In this document: positions 62,445 to 64,000 of the stretch, piece after piece
Numbering within the stretch: position 1 is the first letter of the stretch
Layout: each line of letters begins with the position of its first letter
Assembly: GCA_025738555.1 (NCBI GenBank)
Contig: JAOVFP010000004.1
Coordinates: 372,001-436,000 of the forward strand
DNA length: 64,000 nucleotides
Direction: 5' to 3'
Source of the DNA: Cyathus striatus
Taxonomy: Eukaryota > Basidiomycota > Agaricomycetes > Agaricales > Nidulariaceae
The notes under the pieces: generated by a model
The model's input: the letters and a program-made list of their open reading frames with translations, nothing else
Database searches by the model: none
Told to the model about the DNA's origin: nothing
Program-made: the position numbers and the translations under genes

Positions 62445-64000
62445 CCTGTGTATAGGTAAGTGATTTCAATTTCGAAATCGCAACAACATCCTTTTCAGAA
62501 GGATCTTTAGGTGTAACAGTGTTCTTGTGGGATATGAGATAGATGGGATATATAAGATCGAGATATGTACTTATGACAGGTGTTGAATCCCATAGTTTAA
62601 TGGGATAAGGTGACTTGCGATCATTGTTTTCTGAGAAGCCTGTGGCTACAATACACCTTGAATCGATTGGGACAGCCTTGAATTATGTTAAAGGATGTTA
62701 ACCAATGCTATAGTTCCGAAAGAAGGAGAATTACCTCAACAACCTGGGTCAGAGTGTTGCTTTTGTGTGGCAAACATGAATGCATACTCCTGAAATGTGA
62801 AAATACATGAGGAGATCTGTCATTGCTACCAACAATCACAAGAGAACCATCCAGTGCACAAGCAAGTTGCATGGGGAAATTGCGGGAAATTGGGTGTTCA
62901 TAAGTTTTGATTGGTTTAGAAGGCAGGAGCAAGTATGTGTCAATGCCATTGAATAGATTCGAAACATGGATCTCCTTCTTGCTAGAGACAATAGCATGGC
63001 CACTTGTCCTGTATAAGTAAACATCATGAATAATTAGAAAGTGAAATGTACATGTGAGACCTCAGATGACGATTCCACTGAGGAGTCCAAGGATCAACTT
63101 GGTAATTAATCCTTATGAAGGTGAGATCAGCTATTATTGCAAACAGGGAGCAACACTCACAGCTCGTGCATTTCGAGCACTGTTACGATTTTCTTTACTT
63201 TCTTCTATTTACATATGCTTTCTTTACATTTCATTGACTTATTTGGTATCACCTTTGATACCAAACACCTTACCTCCTACTTACACGATTGTCATTTTAT
63301 TCTTGACTCATCCTGAGTCATTTACCTTACTTAGCACATCTTTCTTTCTTCTTACTGCGCCGCAGTAATGCACAGTAGATGCGCAGCATATTTACTTATT
63401 TAGTTACATTTCTACTTATTATTAGTACGAACTTGTTTGTATTTAAACAGTAGTAACTTGGGCTGTAGAGCTCAAGCTTCAGCTTAAATCGAACTAGCTT
63501 TACTTTGATTCATTCACTTCACTCGAACTTGATATACTGAATTACTTGTTCTTTGAACTCGTAAATCATGTGACTATCGGACTTGTACGATAAACGTCCC
63601 AACCAGAACTTTATCGTAACAAGCACTGAAAAGAAAATCTGTTTTCCATTGTCATGGAAGGAGATGGCATCCTTGCGTACTCTTCGAGGTCACCTATAAT
63701 TTTCATAAGTGTCAAGAAACAAAGGTATTCAAAATGTTGTACCTCCAGAGTTGACTGACCACACCACCAAACAGCTGGTTACAATACTAGAAAAACGTTG
63801 GCCACTCTGGTCAAATGTAATCTCCTCCATGTGATGTTCATGCGCCTCCATAATACTTTTGCAGATGAACTAAAGAAAAAATGAACAAATTAAAAAATGA
63901 AACTAAGGGAGAGTTACCTTGGTGATTTCATAGTGAAATACCATGATGGAGCCATCTGCAAACCCTACAGCAAACCTTGAACACATGCCTCCCAGTTCTG
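62445..64000 (-). pseudogene. WD40-repeat protein, partial, with solo LTR in an exon
   Basis: Enters from the right edge on the minus strand. Segments in order: CSRFAVGFADGSIMVFHYEI (63985-63920), EAHEHHMEEITFDQSGQRFS with LVVWSVNSG (63855-63745), a 51-nt-class intron, RKDAISFHDNGKQIFFSV (63700-63630), then the LTR, LEMHEL, an intron-rich stretch, SGHAIVSSKKEIHVSNLFNG (63005-62950), KPIKTYEHPISRNFPMQLAC and ALDGSLVIVGSNDRSPHVFS (62910-62810). The last is SRCIVATGFSENNDRKSPYP and IKLWDST (62670-62590). Alternating GSxDG and xxVW/KLW strands are typical beta-propeller blades. Both ends are open: the start is beyond the window and an exon at about 62445 ends at a GTAATT donor. The LTR insertion makes it probably dead. 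Confidence 0.7.
63181..63621. mobile_element. solo LTR, 441 bp, 5-bp target duplication AGCAC
   Basis: Starts TGTTACGAT and ends ATCGTAACA, a 9-bp terminal inverted repeat. Flanked by AGCAC at 63176-63180 and 63622-63626. TATTTAAA (about 63440) may be its TATA box. A different family from the LTR at 59843. It lies inside a WD40 coding exon. Confidence 0.9.

Overview
This window is nuclear DNA of an agaric-type basidiomycete (Agaricomycetes). The evidence is a class I hydrophobin, a spermidine synthase fused to saccharopine dehydrogenase (a basidiomycete-type fusion), many short introns of about 45-60 nt with CTGAC-like branch sites, an F-box protein of the family expanded in mushrooms, a Y3-like small secreted cysteine-rich protein, and Ty3/gypsy polymerase fragments of the agaric type. 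I cannot name the genus.

Layout. 0.1-3.3 kb (+): a 12-exon PHO84-type phosphate transporter. 3.9-5.6 kb (+): a broken F-box gene. 5.6-9.0 kb: no gene seen. 9.0-11.0 kb: a dispersed repeat followed by a decayed SET3-like PHD/SET gene (copy A). 13.5-14.1 kb (+): an intact five-exon Y3-like secreted protein. 14.5-20.8 kb (+): a second copy of the same repeat followed by the longest SET3-like copy (B), also damaged. 21.3-23.8 kb (+): the spermidine synthase-saccharopine dehydrogenase fusion. 24.1-26.6 kb: a terminal-inverted-repeat (TIR) element full of tandem repeats. 29.3-29.9 kb (+): an intact class I hydrophobin. 30.3-35.3 kb: further repeat and SET3-like fragments (C, E), split by a young element with 186-bp inverted arms. 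37.8-44.5 kb (-): SET3 fragment D joined to a gypsy integrase; the gypsy polymerase is split by a 2.76-kb element that itself holds a 1.19-kb element. The gypsy reverse transcriptase in turn abuts a duplicated 5' end of the neighbouring gene. 44.9-46.8 kb (-): that neighbour, a nucleotidyltransferase-fold gene with an Arg/Gly-rich N-terminus. 47.9-49.4 kb: a second member of the TIR family seen at 24-26 kb. 49.8-52.4 kb: palindromes and satellites. 56.7-57.4 kb (+): an unrecognised broken gene. 58.7-61.7 kb (-): an SPT5-like elongation-factor gene with stops and a solo LTR. 62.4-64.0 kb (-): part of a WD40 gene, also hit by a solo LTR.

The three likely functional units are unrelated to each other: phosphate uptake, polyamine/lysine synthesis, and secreted surface proteins. 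They sit as islands in repeat-rich DNA. The most notable signals are: (1) two elements sharing GGGCA-type inverted termini, dense TGAGCGTGA motifs and perfect 9-bp target duplications; (2) at least five SET3-like copies shuffled by mobile elements; (3) nested transposons with readable target duplications; (4) several conserved genes interrupted by single-base frameshifts and by stops at expected tryptophan codons. The last point could mean real decay, sequencing error, or (speculatively) RNA-level repair.
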